64,000 bases of DNA from Methylobacterium sp. E-045 (GCF_022829685.1 NZ_JAKSYE010000125.1:186001-250000), one strand, 5' to 3'. Numbered from the stretch's first letter, positions 53,907-61,501 are shown. Made by a program: numbers and translations. The notes: generated by a model from the sequence alone, not told the origin.

Positions 53907-53994
53907 TCACCCGGCCGCCTGGTCCTCCCCCGCATTCCCTTGTGCATTGGCCGGAAACTTTTTACGGGCCGGACCCTGTCCGGCCCGTTTTTTC
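53907..53994 (+). ncRNA. Candidate EcfG-dependent small RNA beside phyR
   Basis: The expected start is near 53,907, about seven bases after the -10 element, and the transcript would end at the T-run at 53,994, making about 88 nt. CCGGCC (53911-53916) pairs with GGCCGG (53949-53954), leaving a 32-base loop with TCCTCCCCC, complementary to Shine-Dalgarno sequences. An A/T-rich linker and the terminator hairpin follow. No ORF has a ribosome-binding site here. The design matches the candidate at 42,568-42,638 and resembles GsrN, the EcfG-controlled sRNA of Caulobacter (by family knowledge). Confidence 0.65.
53964..53994 (+). terminator. Orphan intrinsic terminator, end of the small RNA candidate
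   Basis: ACGGGCCGGA and TCCGGCCCGT are perfect ten-base arms with a CCCTG loop and six Ts. No plus-strand gene precedes it within 800 bases except the KGG gene, which has its own terminator. Confidence 0.9.
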
Positions 53995-54022
53995 ATGCCC
54001 CGACGAGCCACCTGCCAACAGA

Positions 54023-54049
54023 AAAGCCCCGGTCGCTGACCGGGGCTTT
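54023..54049. terminator. Intrinsic terminator, bidirectional, ends phyR
   Basis: AAAGCCCCGGTC and GACCGGGGCTTT are perfect twelve-base arms with a GCT loop. On the minus strand it follows the phyR stop by 43 bases. Confidence 0.88.
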
Positions 54050-54092
54050 CTTCGTTTCGCTCAAGACCTGCTGCGGAATGTGGCGCCGTGCG

Positions 54093-54893
54093 TCAGGCCG
54101 TCTTCTCGCGCCGCCGGGCGCTCTGTTGAAAGAACAGCGCTTGGCTGATCACGGCCGACACGTTGGCGGGCTGGAACGGCTTGGCGATGAGGAAGGCGGG
54201 TTCCGGACGCTCTCCGGTAAGGAACCGCTCGGGATAGGCGGTGATGAAGATCACCGGAACCTCGAAGGTCTTCAGGAGGTCGTTGACGGCGTCGAGGCCT
54301 GAAGAGCCGTCGGCGAGCTGGATGTCCGCCAGGATCAGGCCGGGACGCGATCCCTCCGACGCGATCTTGATCGCCTCGGTCCGCGTGCGCGCGACGCCGA
54401 TCACGTTATGACCGAGGCCTTCCACGAGGGCTTCGAGGTCCATGGCGATCAGCGGCTCGTCCTCGATGATGAGGATCTCCGTCGCCATGTCCGCCGCCAG
54501 TTCCCGACCCGCTTCGTCGACGAGGTCGCGCACTTGGCTGACGTCGACCTCGAGGATCACGGCGGCATCCTCCTCGGAGAAGCCCTCGAGGCAGGACAGG
54601 AGGAAGGCCTGACGCGGCAGCGGCGTGATCTGGCCGAGGCGCACCTCGGCGGGCAGATCATGCTGAACGTGATCACTCTGTCCGTTGACCGAGAGGGAAT
54701 TCCAGATTCGCGTGTAGACGCGGAACAGGTCGGCCTTGACGTTGGTGCTGCGTCCCAACGTGTCCGGCTCGTTCACAAGCGTTTCCAGGGTGGCGGCCAC
54801 ATAGGCATCGCCGGCGACCTGGCTGCCGGTCAGCGCCCGCGCGTAGCGGCGCAGGTACGGCAGATGTTGCACGACGAGTTGAGCTGTCGACAT
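54093..54893 (-). CDS. phyR: General stress response anti-anti-sigma factor PhyR
   Basis: A 266-residue two-domain response regulator. The N-terminal EcfG sigma-like domain (residues 1-130, STAQLVVQHLPYLRRYARAL and LPRQAFLLSCLEGFSEEDAA) mimics a sigma factor. The C-terminal receiver contains EILIIEDEPLIAMDLEALVE and the phospho-acceptor Asp190 in LILADIQLADGSSG, and ends FITAYPERF and AKPFQP. When phosphorylated it sequesters NepR and frees EcfG. The ATG at 54893 gives the family length and the STAQLVVQHLPYL start. An exact EcfG box lies 45 bases upstream. No EcfG gene is within the window. Confidence 0.98.
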   Translation of the reverse strand: MSTAQLVVQHLPYLRRYARALTGSQVAGDAYVAATLETLVNEPDTLGRSTNVKADLFRVYTRIWNSLSVNGQSDHVQHDLPAEVRLGQITPLPRQAFLLSCLEGFSEEDAAVILEVDVSQVRDLVDEAGRELAADMATEILIIEDEPLIAMDLEALVEGLGHNVIGVARTRTEAIKIASEGSRPGLILADIQLADGSSGLDAVNDLLKTFEVPVIFITAYPERFLTGERPEPAFLIAKPFQPANVSAVISQALFFQQSARRREKTA

Positions 54894-54937
54894 TAGATCC
54901 CCTTGGCTCTGCCGTTCTTTATGGTCGCCACCGCCAC

Positions 54938-54962
54938 AACGCGGATCGATGGGCTGTGTTCC
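54938..54962 (-). promoter_or_regulatory. EcfG-type promoter of phyR
   Basis: On the minus strand GGAAC-N16-CGTT, exact. It lies 45 bases from the phyR start, divergent from the nepR promoter only 10 bases away. Confidence 0.85.
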
Positions 54963-54971
54963 GCTAAGCCC

Positions 54972-54996
54972 GGAACCGATTGTATGGCGCTGCGTT
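54972..54996 (+). promoter_or_regulatory. EcfG-type promoter of nepR
   Basis: GGAAC at 54972-54976 and CGTT at 54993-54996, spacing 16, exact. The nepR start is about 79 bases downstream. Confidence 0.85.
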
Positions 54997-55074
54997 GCAG
55001 GTGCAGCCATGACTTATGTCAAGCCGCAAAACAATCGCGGCGATGCCACCACGTGGCATCAAGGGGATAACCGA

Positions 55075-55311
55075 ATGGACGATGACGAGACGGGCCGCAT
55101 CTCCCACGAGGAGAGGCGATCGGAGCCGAAACGTGAGCCGAAGCCGGAAGGTCCCGAATCCCACCGCCTGAGTGACCTGACTCAGAGACGGATCGGAATG
55201 CACCTGCGGGCCATGTACGACACCATCGTTCAGCAGCCGGTTCCGGACCGCTTCCGCGACCTCATCGCCCGGATGGACGAATCCGCCGGACAATCCCTTG
55301 ACGAAGCCTGA
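55075..55311 (+). CDS. nepR: Anti-sigma factor NepR
   Basis: A 78-residue protein. The N-terminal half is polar and acidic (DDDETGRISHEERRSEPKRE). The NepR core RRIGMHLRAMYDTIVQQPVP, then DRFRDLIARMDE forms the two helices that bind EcfG or PhyR. The ATG at 55075 is chosen because AAGGGG lies eight bases upstream; an earlier ATG at 55009 has none. It holds EcfG inactive until phospho-PhyR binds it. It diverges from phyR, sharing a promoter region. Confidence 0.95.
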   Translation: MDDDETGRISHEERRSEPKREPKPEGPESHRLSDLTQRRIGMHLRAMYDTIVQQPVPDRFRDLIARMDESAGQSLDEA

Positions 55312-55384
55312 ACTACACCAGGTATCCCGCGCCGGACGTGTGCATCGGCACGATGGGTGCCGTTTCGATCATGCCGATTGAAGA

Positions 55385-55411
55385 AAAGCCGCCGGGCTAT
55401 CCGGCGGCTTT
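55385..55411. terminator. Intrinsic terminator between nepR and the DUF1328 gene
   Basis: AAAGCCGCCGG and CCGGCGGCTTT are perfect eleven-base arms with a GCTAT loop, A-rich before and T-rich after. It serves both converging genes. Confidence 0.88.
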
Positions 55412-55458
55412 CTCCGTCTTTATCCATAATGGCGCGACTGCGCCGGCATGGTTGCCCG

Positions 55459-55635
55459 TTAGAGCGTCGGCGAGCGACCGCGCATCAGGCCGATGACGGC
55501 CGAGATGGCGAACAGAACGATCGCGACGAAGAAGACGAGCTTTGCGGCTTCCATGGCCGTGCCGGCAATACCACCAAAGCCAAGCAGAGCGGCGACGAGA
55601 GCGACGACGAGGAATGTTACAGCCCAACCAAGCAT
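55459..55635 (-). CDS. DUF1328 small membrane protein (YtjA-like)
   Basis: A 58-residue protein with two transmembrane helices: MLGWAVTFLVVALVAALLGF, then GGIAGTAMEAAKLVF and FVAIVLFAISAVIGLM. The Gly-Gly-Ile/Ala motif between helices and the short charged tail (RGRSPTL) match the DUF1328 family, often induced by stress and placed next to KGG or CsbD-type genes. The ATG at 55633-55635 has AAGGA upstream. An exact EcfG box lies 56 bases upstream. Confidence 0.92.
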   Translation of the reverse strand: MLGWAVTFLVVALVAALLGFGGIAGTAMEAAKLVFFVAIVLFAISAVIGLMRGRSPTL

Positions 55636-55690
55636 GGTCCGGATCCTTTTGAAGCTGGCGCGACCTGTGCCGCGACCTCATGACATCAAT

Positions 55691-55715
55691 AACGCCAAGT
55701 TGTCCGGCCGGTTCC
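55691..55715 (-). promoter_or_regulatory. EcfG-type promoter of the DUF1328 gene
   Basis: On the minus strand GGAAC-N16-CGTT, exact, 56 bases before the gene start. Confidence 0.8.
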
Positions 55716-55937
55716 TGACTTCGACACAAAGCGGACACGATTGACGTTCGGCAGCTGCCCGCCGGGACCGGATCGATCCAAACACTCGTTTTCCACAGAC
55801 GCTCTCACCCGCCGTTCCGCGGGCTCGGGCCGTTCGAGAGTGTCCATAGCGGGGCACGCATCACGGACATGCGTCATATCGACGGGTCTCTTGCCGGTGT
55901 CCGGAGGAGAGCCCCACATATCGGTTGACCTTGAGGT

Positions 55938-55962
55938 GGAACCCGGTGTCCCATGTGGCGTT
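55938..55962 (+). promoter_or_regulatory. EcfG-type promoter of a small ORF
   Basis: GGAAC at 55938-55942 and CGTT at 55959-55962, spacing 16, exact. The only frame downstream is the 48-codon one at 55,995. Between 55,716 and 55,937 I see nothing else. Confidence 0.7.
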
Positions 55963-55994
55963 CGTCACCTGTTCCCGAGCACGGATACATTCTG

Positions 55995-56141
55995 ATGAGA
56001 GAGTCGCTGGCCGCATCCCTCGCACGACGCTTCCTCGATGCGGTCGCTGCTGCCGCTCGCGGATTCGTACAGGCTGTCGAGGGCGCTTCGCCTGCTCCTC
56101 AGCCGATACCGGTGCGCGTCCGTGATGTGCGTCGGCGCTGA
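55995..56141 (+). CDS. Small protein, EcfG-controlled candidate
   Basis: A 48-residue helix-prone basic protein (RESLAASLARRFLDAVAAAA, then RGFVQAVEGASP, ending RVRDVRRR), alternating Ala and Arg with an amphipathic look. No family is recognised. An exact EcfG promoter ends 33 bases upstream, which supports the ORF despite its size and only a weak GGA ribosome-binding site. It ends nine bases before the end of the porin gene on the other strand. Confidence 0.5.
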   Translation: MRESLAASLARRFLDAVAAAARGFVQAVEGASPAPQPIPVRVRDVRRR

Positions 56142-56149
56142 TCGCGGCG

Positions 56150-57574
56150 TCAGTAGGTGAGCGTCGAGCGGAGGCCGAACACGGCGCCGCCGTTGATGCG
56201 CTGGCCAGGGCGAAGCGGGTCGCTCGTACCGCCGCCAGGATTGAAGATGTATTGGATGTCCGGCTGGATCGTCCAACCGGGAGCGACCGCGAACAGGTAC
56301 GTCGCCTCGATCGTGGCCTCGTAGCTGCGCGGGACGTGGAATTCCGTGCTGAATGAGATCCGGCCCAGGTCGAAGCGCCGGGCGTTCGCGCCGATCCGCG
56401 CGTAGATGAAACTCAGGCCGAACGCGTCTCTCGGCCGGCCGGGCACCATGCCCGTGACGACGATCCCCCCATCCGCCCAGAGATCGATGAGGTTTCGGTC
56501 CGAAGGGCTCGTGGAGAGACGGGCGTAGGCGGAGATCCCATCGACCTCGTCGCCGCCTGCCGGCCGATACAGGTGGGCGTCCATGACGGCATACGCGCCG
56601 CTCGTGCCGGCATGACGGTGTGCCACGCCGCTGCTGCGGGGGTTTGCCAGGGGAAGGCCCGTCCGGTCGTAGCGGACATCCTCGAAGCGTCCGAAATGCC
56701 GGTACCCGCCGAGCTTCAGAGTCCGGCCGAGCCCGTCGGAACCGGGCGTCGCGCGAAACTGGATTTCCCCCATCAGCAGCGGCGCATCGTTCAGGCGAAA
56801 ATTCAGTCCGGTCCGGTTGACGCTCGCCTGATCGCCGGGATCACCGTTAAAGATCGCCAGCAGCCCGCACACGGACGCGTCGGGCGTCCAGCGCAGCCTC
56901 ATGCCGGGGGTCGAAATCGGGTAGGCGGGGCCGCCGCTCGGAAGGTTCGCCCCCGTGATCGTCGGCCAGTCGTTGCTCAGGAAGATCTTGCCCGTCTCCG
57001 ACGCGAAGAACTCGCCGTCCGCCACGAGCTGCCCGATGCGCAGGCTGACGTGCCGGTCCTCCGAGGTCCGCTCCAACCAGAGTTCCGAGAGGCGCGTCGA
57101 GGGATAGGCTTCGATGTTGCTGACCGTGATGAGCCGCTGGAAGCTTCGGTCGCGCAAGCCGCCGGTGTCGTGAATCTGGAAGACGTTGGCGAAACCGCTC
57201 CAGCCGGTCCACCCGGCGAGACGGTCGAAATCGACGGTGACGGCGGTCTCGAACTTGCCGGCATGGATCGCGCCGCGCCTCACCCCGCCGGACACGTTGC
57301 CGAGAACCTCGTTCGTGTAGAGCAGGTTGTAGTCGATGCCCCGCGCCGCCAGCAGGCTCCGAAGGCCGCCCGGATCCCCGAATGCGCCGAGCGACGTCTG
57401 GATCGACGGGGGACGATCGGGCTCGAGGGGAGCCGACTGCGCCGGACGATCGTCCACGGCCCCCGTCTCGACGGGGTCCGCGCGTGCGGGATCGGCCGAC
57501 AGGAGAGCGCAAACGGCGGCGACGATCCGTGACGGCGCCGTGGGCCGCCGTGCGATCCTCCTCATGCTGATCAT
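56150..57574 (-). CDS. OprB-type outer-membrane porin, MntR-box controlled
   Basis: A 474-residue beta-barrel protein. A signal peptide with Ala-Arg-Ala cleavage region (VAAVCALLSADPARA) is followed by the OprB pattern: RGIDYNLLYTNEVLGNVSGG near residue 80, FANVFQIHDTGGLRDRSFQ, SELWLERTSEDRHVSLRIGQ and DGEFFASETGKIFLSNDWPT. The barrel end is YIFNPGGGTSDPLRPGQRI and a C-terminal TLTY. OprB porins are usually sugar channels. This gene carries an MntR-type operator 20 bases upstream, as mntH does, so a role in manganese passage, as proposed for MnoP of Bradyrhizobium, is likely (inference). Confidence 0.87.
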   Translation of the reverse strand: MISMRRIARRPTAPSRIVAAVCALLSADPARADPVETGAVDDRPAQSAPLEPDRPPSIQTSLGAFGDPGGLRSLLAARGIDYNLLYTNEVLGNVSGGVRRGAIHAGKFETAVTVDFDRLAGWTGWSGFANVFQIHDTGGLRDRSFQRLITVSNIEAYPSTRLSELWLERTSEDRHVSLRIGQLVADGEFFASETGKIFLSNDWPTITGANLPSGGPAYPISTPGMRLRWTPDASVCGLLAIFNGDPGDQASVNRTGLNFRLNDAPLLMGEIQFRATPGSDGLGRTLKLGGYRHFGRFEDVRYDRTGLPLANPRSSGVAHRHAGTSGAYAVMDAHLYRPAGGDEVDGISAYARLSTSPSDRNLIDLWADGGIVVTGMVPGRPRDAFGLSFIYARIGANARRFDLGRISFSTEFHVPRSYEATIEATYLFAVAPGWTIQPDIQYIFNPGGGTSDPLRPGQRINGGAVFGLRSTLTY

Positions 57575-57593
57575 CGACGCCTCATCTCGATAG

Positions 57594-57609
57594 TATAGCC
57601 AGTGCTATA
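57594..57609. promoter_or_regulatory. MntR-like operator of the OprB-type porin
   Basis: TATAGC-CAGT-GCTATA, a perfect palindrome 20 bases upstream of the porin ATG. It is the same as the mntH operator in its arms. The arms match the core ATAGC-N4-GCTAT of the enterobacterial MntR box. Confidence 0.75.
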
Positions 57610-57719
57610 TAGCCGGGCAAAGCTTTGCCGTCCGACGCCGCGGGGGCGGCCCGGTGGGGGGTGTTCCGTGCGGTGTCCGCCCGCTGCCCGTCAGGGGCGC
57701 GGGCGTCGGACCCTGTGCG

Positions 57720-59066
57720 TCAGGCGCCCGTGACGGTGTCCACGAGGAGCTTGACGTTGAGGACGACGATGATCGCGGCGATCACCCAGGCGAGGACCTT
57801 CAGCCAGGGGGGAATGACGAGGGCTCCCATCTTCTGCTTGTCCGACACGAAGCGAACGAGGGGGATCACCGCGAAGGGCAATTGCATGGACAGGACGACC
57901 TGACTGAGCACCAGGAGGCGCGCGGTGCCATCCTCGCCGTAGAGCCCCGTCACGACGACGACGGGGACGATGGCGATGCCGCGCGTGATCAGGCGGCGCG
58001 CCCAGTCGGGAATGCGCAGGCGCAGGAAGCCTTCCATGATGATCTGGCCGGCCAGCGTCGCGGTGACGGTGGAATTGAGCCCCGAGGCGAGCAGGGCCAC
58101 GGCGAACAGGGTGGAGGCGATCCCGGCTCCCAGCAGCGGCGAGAGCAACTCGTAGGCCTGCTCGATCTCCTGAACGTCGGTGCGCCCGGTGGAATGGAAC
58201 ACCGAGGCCGCCATGATGAGGATCGCGGCATTGACGAAGAGCGCCAGCATCAGGGCGATGGTGGAATCCGTCACCGCGAAGCGCAGGGCGCTCCGGCGCC
58301 CGTCCTCGGTGCGGGGATAGGCCCGCGTCTGCACGATGGAGGAATGCAGGTAGAGGTTATGCGGCATGACGGTGGCGCCGATGATGCCGATGGCGATGTA
58401 CAGGGCGGCCGGGTTGGTGACGATCTGCGACGAGGGGATGAAGCCGGCGAGCACCGCCTGGATCGGAGGCGCGGCCAGCACGATCTGGATGCCGAAGCAC
58501 ACGAAGATCACCAGCAGCAGCGCGATGACGAAGGCTTCGAGCGCCCGGAAGCCGCGCCGCATCAGCAGCAGTATCAGGAACACGTCGAGGGCCGTGATGA
58601 TCGCCCCGAGGACGAGGGGGATGCCGAAGAGCAGCTTGAGGGCGATGGCGGTGCCGATGACCTCGGCGAGGTCGCAGGCGATGATCGCCGCCTCGCAGGC
58701 GACCCACAGGACGAGGCTGACCGGCCGGGGATAATGATCGCGGCAGGCTTGGGCGAGGTCGCGGCCGGTGGCGATGCCGAGCCGGGCCGAGAGGGCCTGC
58801 AGCACGATCGCCATGAGGTTCGACAGCAGGATGACGGCCAGCAGCGTGTAGCCGAATTGCGAACCGCCCGCGATGTCGGTGGCCCAGTTGCCCGGGTCCA
58901 TGTAGCCGACGGAGATCATGTAGCCCGGCCCGATGAAAGCCAGCAGCCGCCGCAGCCAGGTTCCCTGCGACAGCACGGGAATGCTGGCATTCATGCGCCC
59001 GAGGCTCGGCTGTTCGTTCGTCTCGCGGCTGAAACGCCACCCCCGGTCTTCGTCGAGCCTGTCCAT
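57720..59066 (-). CDS. mntH: Nramp-type Mn2+/divalent metal transporter
   Basis: About 448 residues with eleven hydrophobic helices. The metal-binding DPGNWATDIAGG in TM1 (near residue 58) and MPHNLYLHSSIVQ in TM6 (near residue 215) are diagnostic Nramp motifs; the LGSDLAE-type helix has ACDLAEVIGTAIAL. It imports Mn2+ driven by protons. The ATG at 59064-59066 is chosen, since an upstream frame is longer and passes through the operator region. The MntR-type operator lies 55 bases upstream. Confidence 0.96.
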   Translation of the reverse strand: MDRLDEDRGWRFSRETNEQPSLGRMNASIPVLSQGTWLRRLLAFIGPGYMISVGYMDPGNWATDIAGGSQFGYTLLAVILLSNLMAIVLQALSARLGIATGRDLAQACRDHYPRPVSLVLWVACEAAIIACDLAEVIGTAIALKLLFGIPLVLGAIITALDVFLILLLMRRGFRALEAFVIALLLVIFVCFGIQIVLAAPPIQAVLAGFIPSSQIVTNPAALYIAIGIIGATVMPHNLYLHSSIVQTRAYPRTEDGRRSALRFAVTDSTIALMLALFVNAAILIMAASVFHSTGRTDVQEIEQAYELLSPLLGAGIASTLFAVALLASGLNSTVTATLAGQIIMEGFLRLRIPDWARRLITRGIAIVPVVVVTGLYGEDGTARLLVLSQVVLSMQLPFAVIPLVRFVSDKQKMGALVIPPWLKVLAWVIAAIIVVLNVKLLVDTVTGA

Positions 59067-59120
59067 GCCGCGTCTTTCGCCGAGCTGAGTCACGGGTATC
59101 GCACTGCACCCAGAACGGCA

Positions 59121-59136
59121 TATAGCATCGGCTATA
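59121..59136. promoter_or_regulatory. MntR-like operator of mntH
   Basis: TATAGC-ATCG-GCTATA, palindromic, 55 bases upstream of the mntH ATG. Its arms are identical to those of the operator at 57594-57609. The remaining 59,137-59,415 has no gene; only weak inverted repeats are seen. Confidence 0.78.
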
Positions 59137-59415
59137 ATGAAAAACAAAGGCTAAGATTGGGGCTGGCGCCGAGTTCGATCCGGTCGCGCCGGTCTCGTGT
59201 CGAGGGCTCGAAAAAGCGCGTGGCCGTAAGGGGATCGGGTCCGCCCTCTCATCCCGGATCCGGCCACCGGTCGGGTGCGCTGACCGGGACGGCGCGGGAT
59301 CGGTCGTTTGCCGATCGGCAAAACTCGGTGGTCTACCCCCGTTGCGAAGGCGCTCGCGTCGGCCTTAGGCAGGAGGGGCGTCCTGGCGGATGGTTGCCAA
59401 AGGGTTAAGAGAACG

Positions 59416-60441
59416 ATGCGGTCCACGAACCCCGGCAGGAAGCGGACGAGTTTCGCGACGCAGACGCGCTTTGTCGCCCCGGTCCTGGCCGGACTGGTCC
59501 TCGGCCTCGGCGGTGTCGTTGCCGGATCGGGCCTGGTACAGGCCTCCGAGCAGGGAGGCATCTTCAACTTTTTCGAACAGATCTTTCGCGGGCCGGCGGT
59601 CCAACCCCAGCCCGCGCCCGTTTCGATGCCGCGCCCCGCCCGGCCCCGCTACGCCTCCCTTCCCACTCCGAGCCGCATCACGGCGGTCCAGGCGCCGCGC
59701 CAGACGCCCCGCCTCGCTCGGATCACGCGACCCGTCCCCGCCCGTGCGAGCCATGCCGCATCCGCTGCGCTGACCGCCTCGGCGCTGGGAGCCCGCACGG
59801 TCTGCGTCCGGGCCTGCGACGGCTACCTGTTCCCCCTCGGGCGCCTGGCGTCCCGCTCCGATATTCCCCTGCACGAGGCGGCCTGTGCCGCGGCTTGCCC
59901 CAACGCCGCCACCAGCCTCTACACGCTGGGTGCGAGGCAGAACGATCTCGACCGGGCCGTCGGTCTCGACGGGCGCCCCTACCGAGCCCTCGCGGTCGCC
60001 AACCTGTACCGCACGAAGCGCATCGAGCAGTGCTCCTGCCAGCCCGAAGGCGTGGCGGCGGCGCCTCTGCCGATCGAGCGCGACCAGACCGCGCGGGTGG
60101 GCGACGTGGTCGCCACGCCGTCGAGCGCCCGCGTGGTGGTCTCCACCCGGCCCGGCGGCTTCACCGTGGTGGATTTTCGCGAGGCCGGTATCCTCTCCCG
60201 CCGCGAGCGCCGCAGCATCGACCGCAAGATCGACGTCGTCCGGCGCGAAGCCGACGCCCGCGCCGCGGAGCAGGATGTCCGTCAGGCCGTCCGAGCGGTC
60301 GACCGCGCTCCGCGTATCCGGGTCGCCCAGATGGGCGCCAGTGACGGGACCGGAGGCTTCGGCAGCGTCCAGCGCCGGCAGGACGGCGATGCGGGTTTTG
60401 CCGTCGTCCGCGTCGTGGTGTCCTCGCCCTTCACCCGCTGA
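59416..60441 (+). CDS. DUF2865 exported protein
   Basis: A 341-residue protein. A basic N-terminus and hydrophobic region (FVAPVLAGLVLGLGGVVAGS) form a signal anchor. A Pro/Arg-rich stretch follows, then the DUF2865 core: TVCVRACDGYLFPLGRLASR near residue 130, LHEAACAAACPNAATSLYTL and LYRTKRIEQCSCQPEG. The four to six conserved cysteines probably form disulfides in the periplasm. DUF2865 proteins are typical of Methylobacterium and related rhizobiales; their function is unknown. The ATG at 59416 has GAGA upstream. Confidence 0.88.
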   Translation: MRSTNPGRKRTSFATQTRFVAPVLAGLVLGLGGVVAGSGLVQASEQGGIFNFFEQIFRGPAVQPQPAPVSMPRPARPRYASLPTPSRITAVQAPRQTPRLARITRPVPARASHAASAALTASALGARTVCVRACDGYLFPLGRLASRSDIPLHEAACAAACPNAATSLYTLGARQNDLDRAVGLDGRPYRALAVANLYRTKRIEQCSCQPEGVAAAPLPIERDQTARVGDVVATPSSARVVVSTRPGGFTVVDFREAGILSRRERRSIDRKIDVVRREADARAAEQDVRQAVRAVDRAPRIRVAQMGASDGTGGFGSVQRRQDGDAGFAVVRVVVSSPFTR

Positions 60442-60527
60442 CGTCACCTGTTGATCGGGGCGTCCGTTGTGGCTTGCCCCGCGATGGATTAGGGGCGGAC
60501 GCGAGTGTGATCGTTCCCAGGTGCCGC

Positions 60528-61463
60528 ATGACCAAGACCAGCGACGACGGCGACACCGCGGCGGATCCGAATTTCGACGGTGCGGCGCCGGCGAACGGCG
60601 AGACGGTGAGCCTGTCGCCGCTGGTGCGCCGGCGGATCTGTCCCAACGCCAGTCCGTTCACGTCGAGCGGCACCTGCAGCTACATCGTCGGACGGGGCGA
60701 GGTGGCGATCATCGATCCCGGCCCGGCCGATGCCGGTCACGTGGCGGCGCTCATCGCCGCCATCGCCGGGGAGCGGCTCAGCGCCATCGTCGTCACCCAT
60801 ACCCATCGCGACCACTCGCCGGGCGCCCGCCTGCTGCAGGCGGAGACGGGCGCGCCCATCGTCGGCTGCGGCCAGCATCGCGCCGCCAGGCTCCTCGCCG
60901 AGGGCGAGTTCCCGCATCTCGACGCCAGCGCCGACCGGGACCACCGGCCCGACCGGGAGATGGCGGAGGGCGACACGGTGGACGGGCCGGGCTGGAGCCT
61001 GCGGGCGGTGGCAACGCCGGGCCACACCATGAATCACCTCGCCTTCGCCCTGCCGGAGGAATCGGCCCTGTTCTCGGGCGATCACGTGATGGCGTGGTCC
61101 ACCACCATCGTGGCGCCCCCCGACGGCTCCATGCGCGCCTACATGGCGTCGCTCGAGGCGTTGCGCGGGCGCGACGAGACGATCTACTGGCCGGGCCATG
61201 GCGGTCCGGTGCGCGATCCGCGCCGCTTCGTCCGCGGCCTCCTCGCCCACCGGCGCCAGCGCGAGAGCGCGATCCGGGCACGGATCGAGGCCGGGGACCG
61301 CGACATCCGCTCCATCGTCGGCGTGATCTACCAGGGCCTGAGCGCGCCCCTCCAGGGTGCGGCGGCGCTCTCGGTCTTCGCCCATCTGGAGGATCTGGTG
61401 GAGCGCGGGATCGTCGTCACCGACGGCCCGCCGCGCCTCGACAGCACCTACCGACCGGCCTGA
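60528..61463 (+). CDS. MBL-fold hydrolase (LACTB2-like)
   Basis: A 311-residue metallo-beta-lactamase-fold protein. The zinc motif THTHRDHSPGARLLQ near residue 92 (HxHxDH), the ATPGHTMNHLAFALPEESAL region near residue 170 and FSGDHVMAWSTTIVAPPDG complete the two-metal site. The tail contains WPGHGGPVRDPRRFVRGLLA, then HRRQRESAIRARIEAGDRDI, the winged-helix end typical of LACTB2-type enzymes, which may be RNases. The ATG at 60528 is used because the N-terminal extension of a longer frame is unconserved. Confidence 0.9.
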   Translation: MTKTSDDGDTAADPNFDGAAPANGETVSLSPLVRRRICPNASPFTSSGTCSYIVGRGEVAIIDPGPADAGHVAALIAAIAGERLSAIVVTHTHRDHSPGARLLQAETGAPIVGCGQHRAARLLAEGEFPHLDASADRDHRPDREMAEGDTVDGPGWSLRAVATPGHTMNHLAFALPEESALFSGDHVMAWSTTIVAPPDGSMRAYMASLEALRGRDETIYWPGHGGPVRDPRRFVRGLLAHRRQRESAIRARIEAGDRDIRSIVGVIYQGLSAPLQGAAALSVFAHLEDLVERGIVVTDGPPRLDSTYRPA

Positions 61464-61501
61464 AACCGGCCTCGCGGGAAAGCGCCGGATCGCGCGGTCG
61501 C

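Noticed and set aside
53854..53962. Short ORF across the small RNA candidate
   Set aside because: It has no ribosome-binding site, starts upstream of the predicted transcript start and has Pro/His-rich non-protein-like composition.
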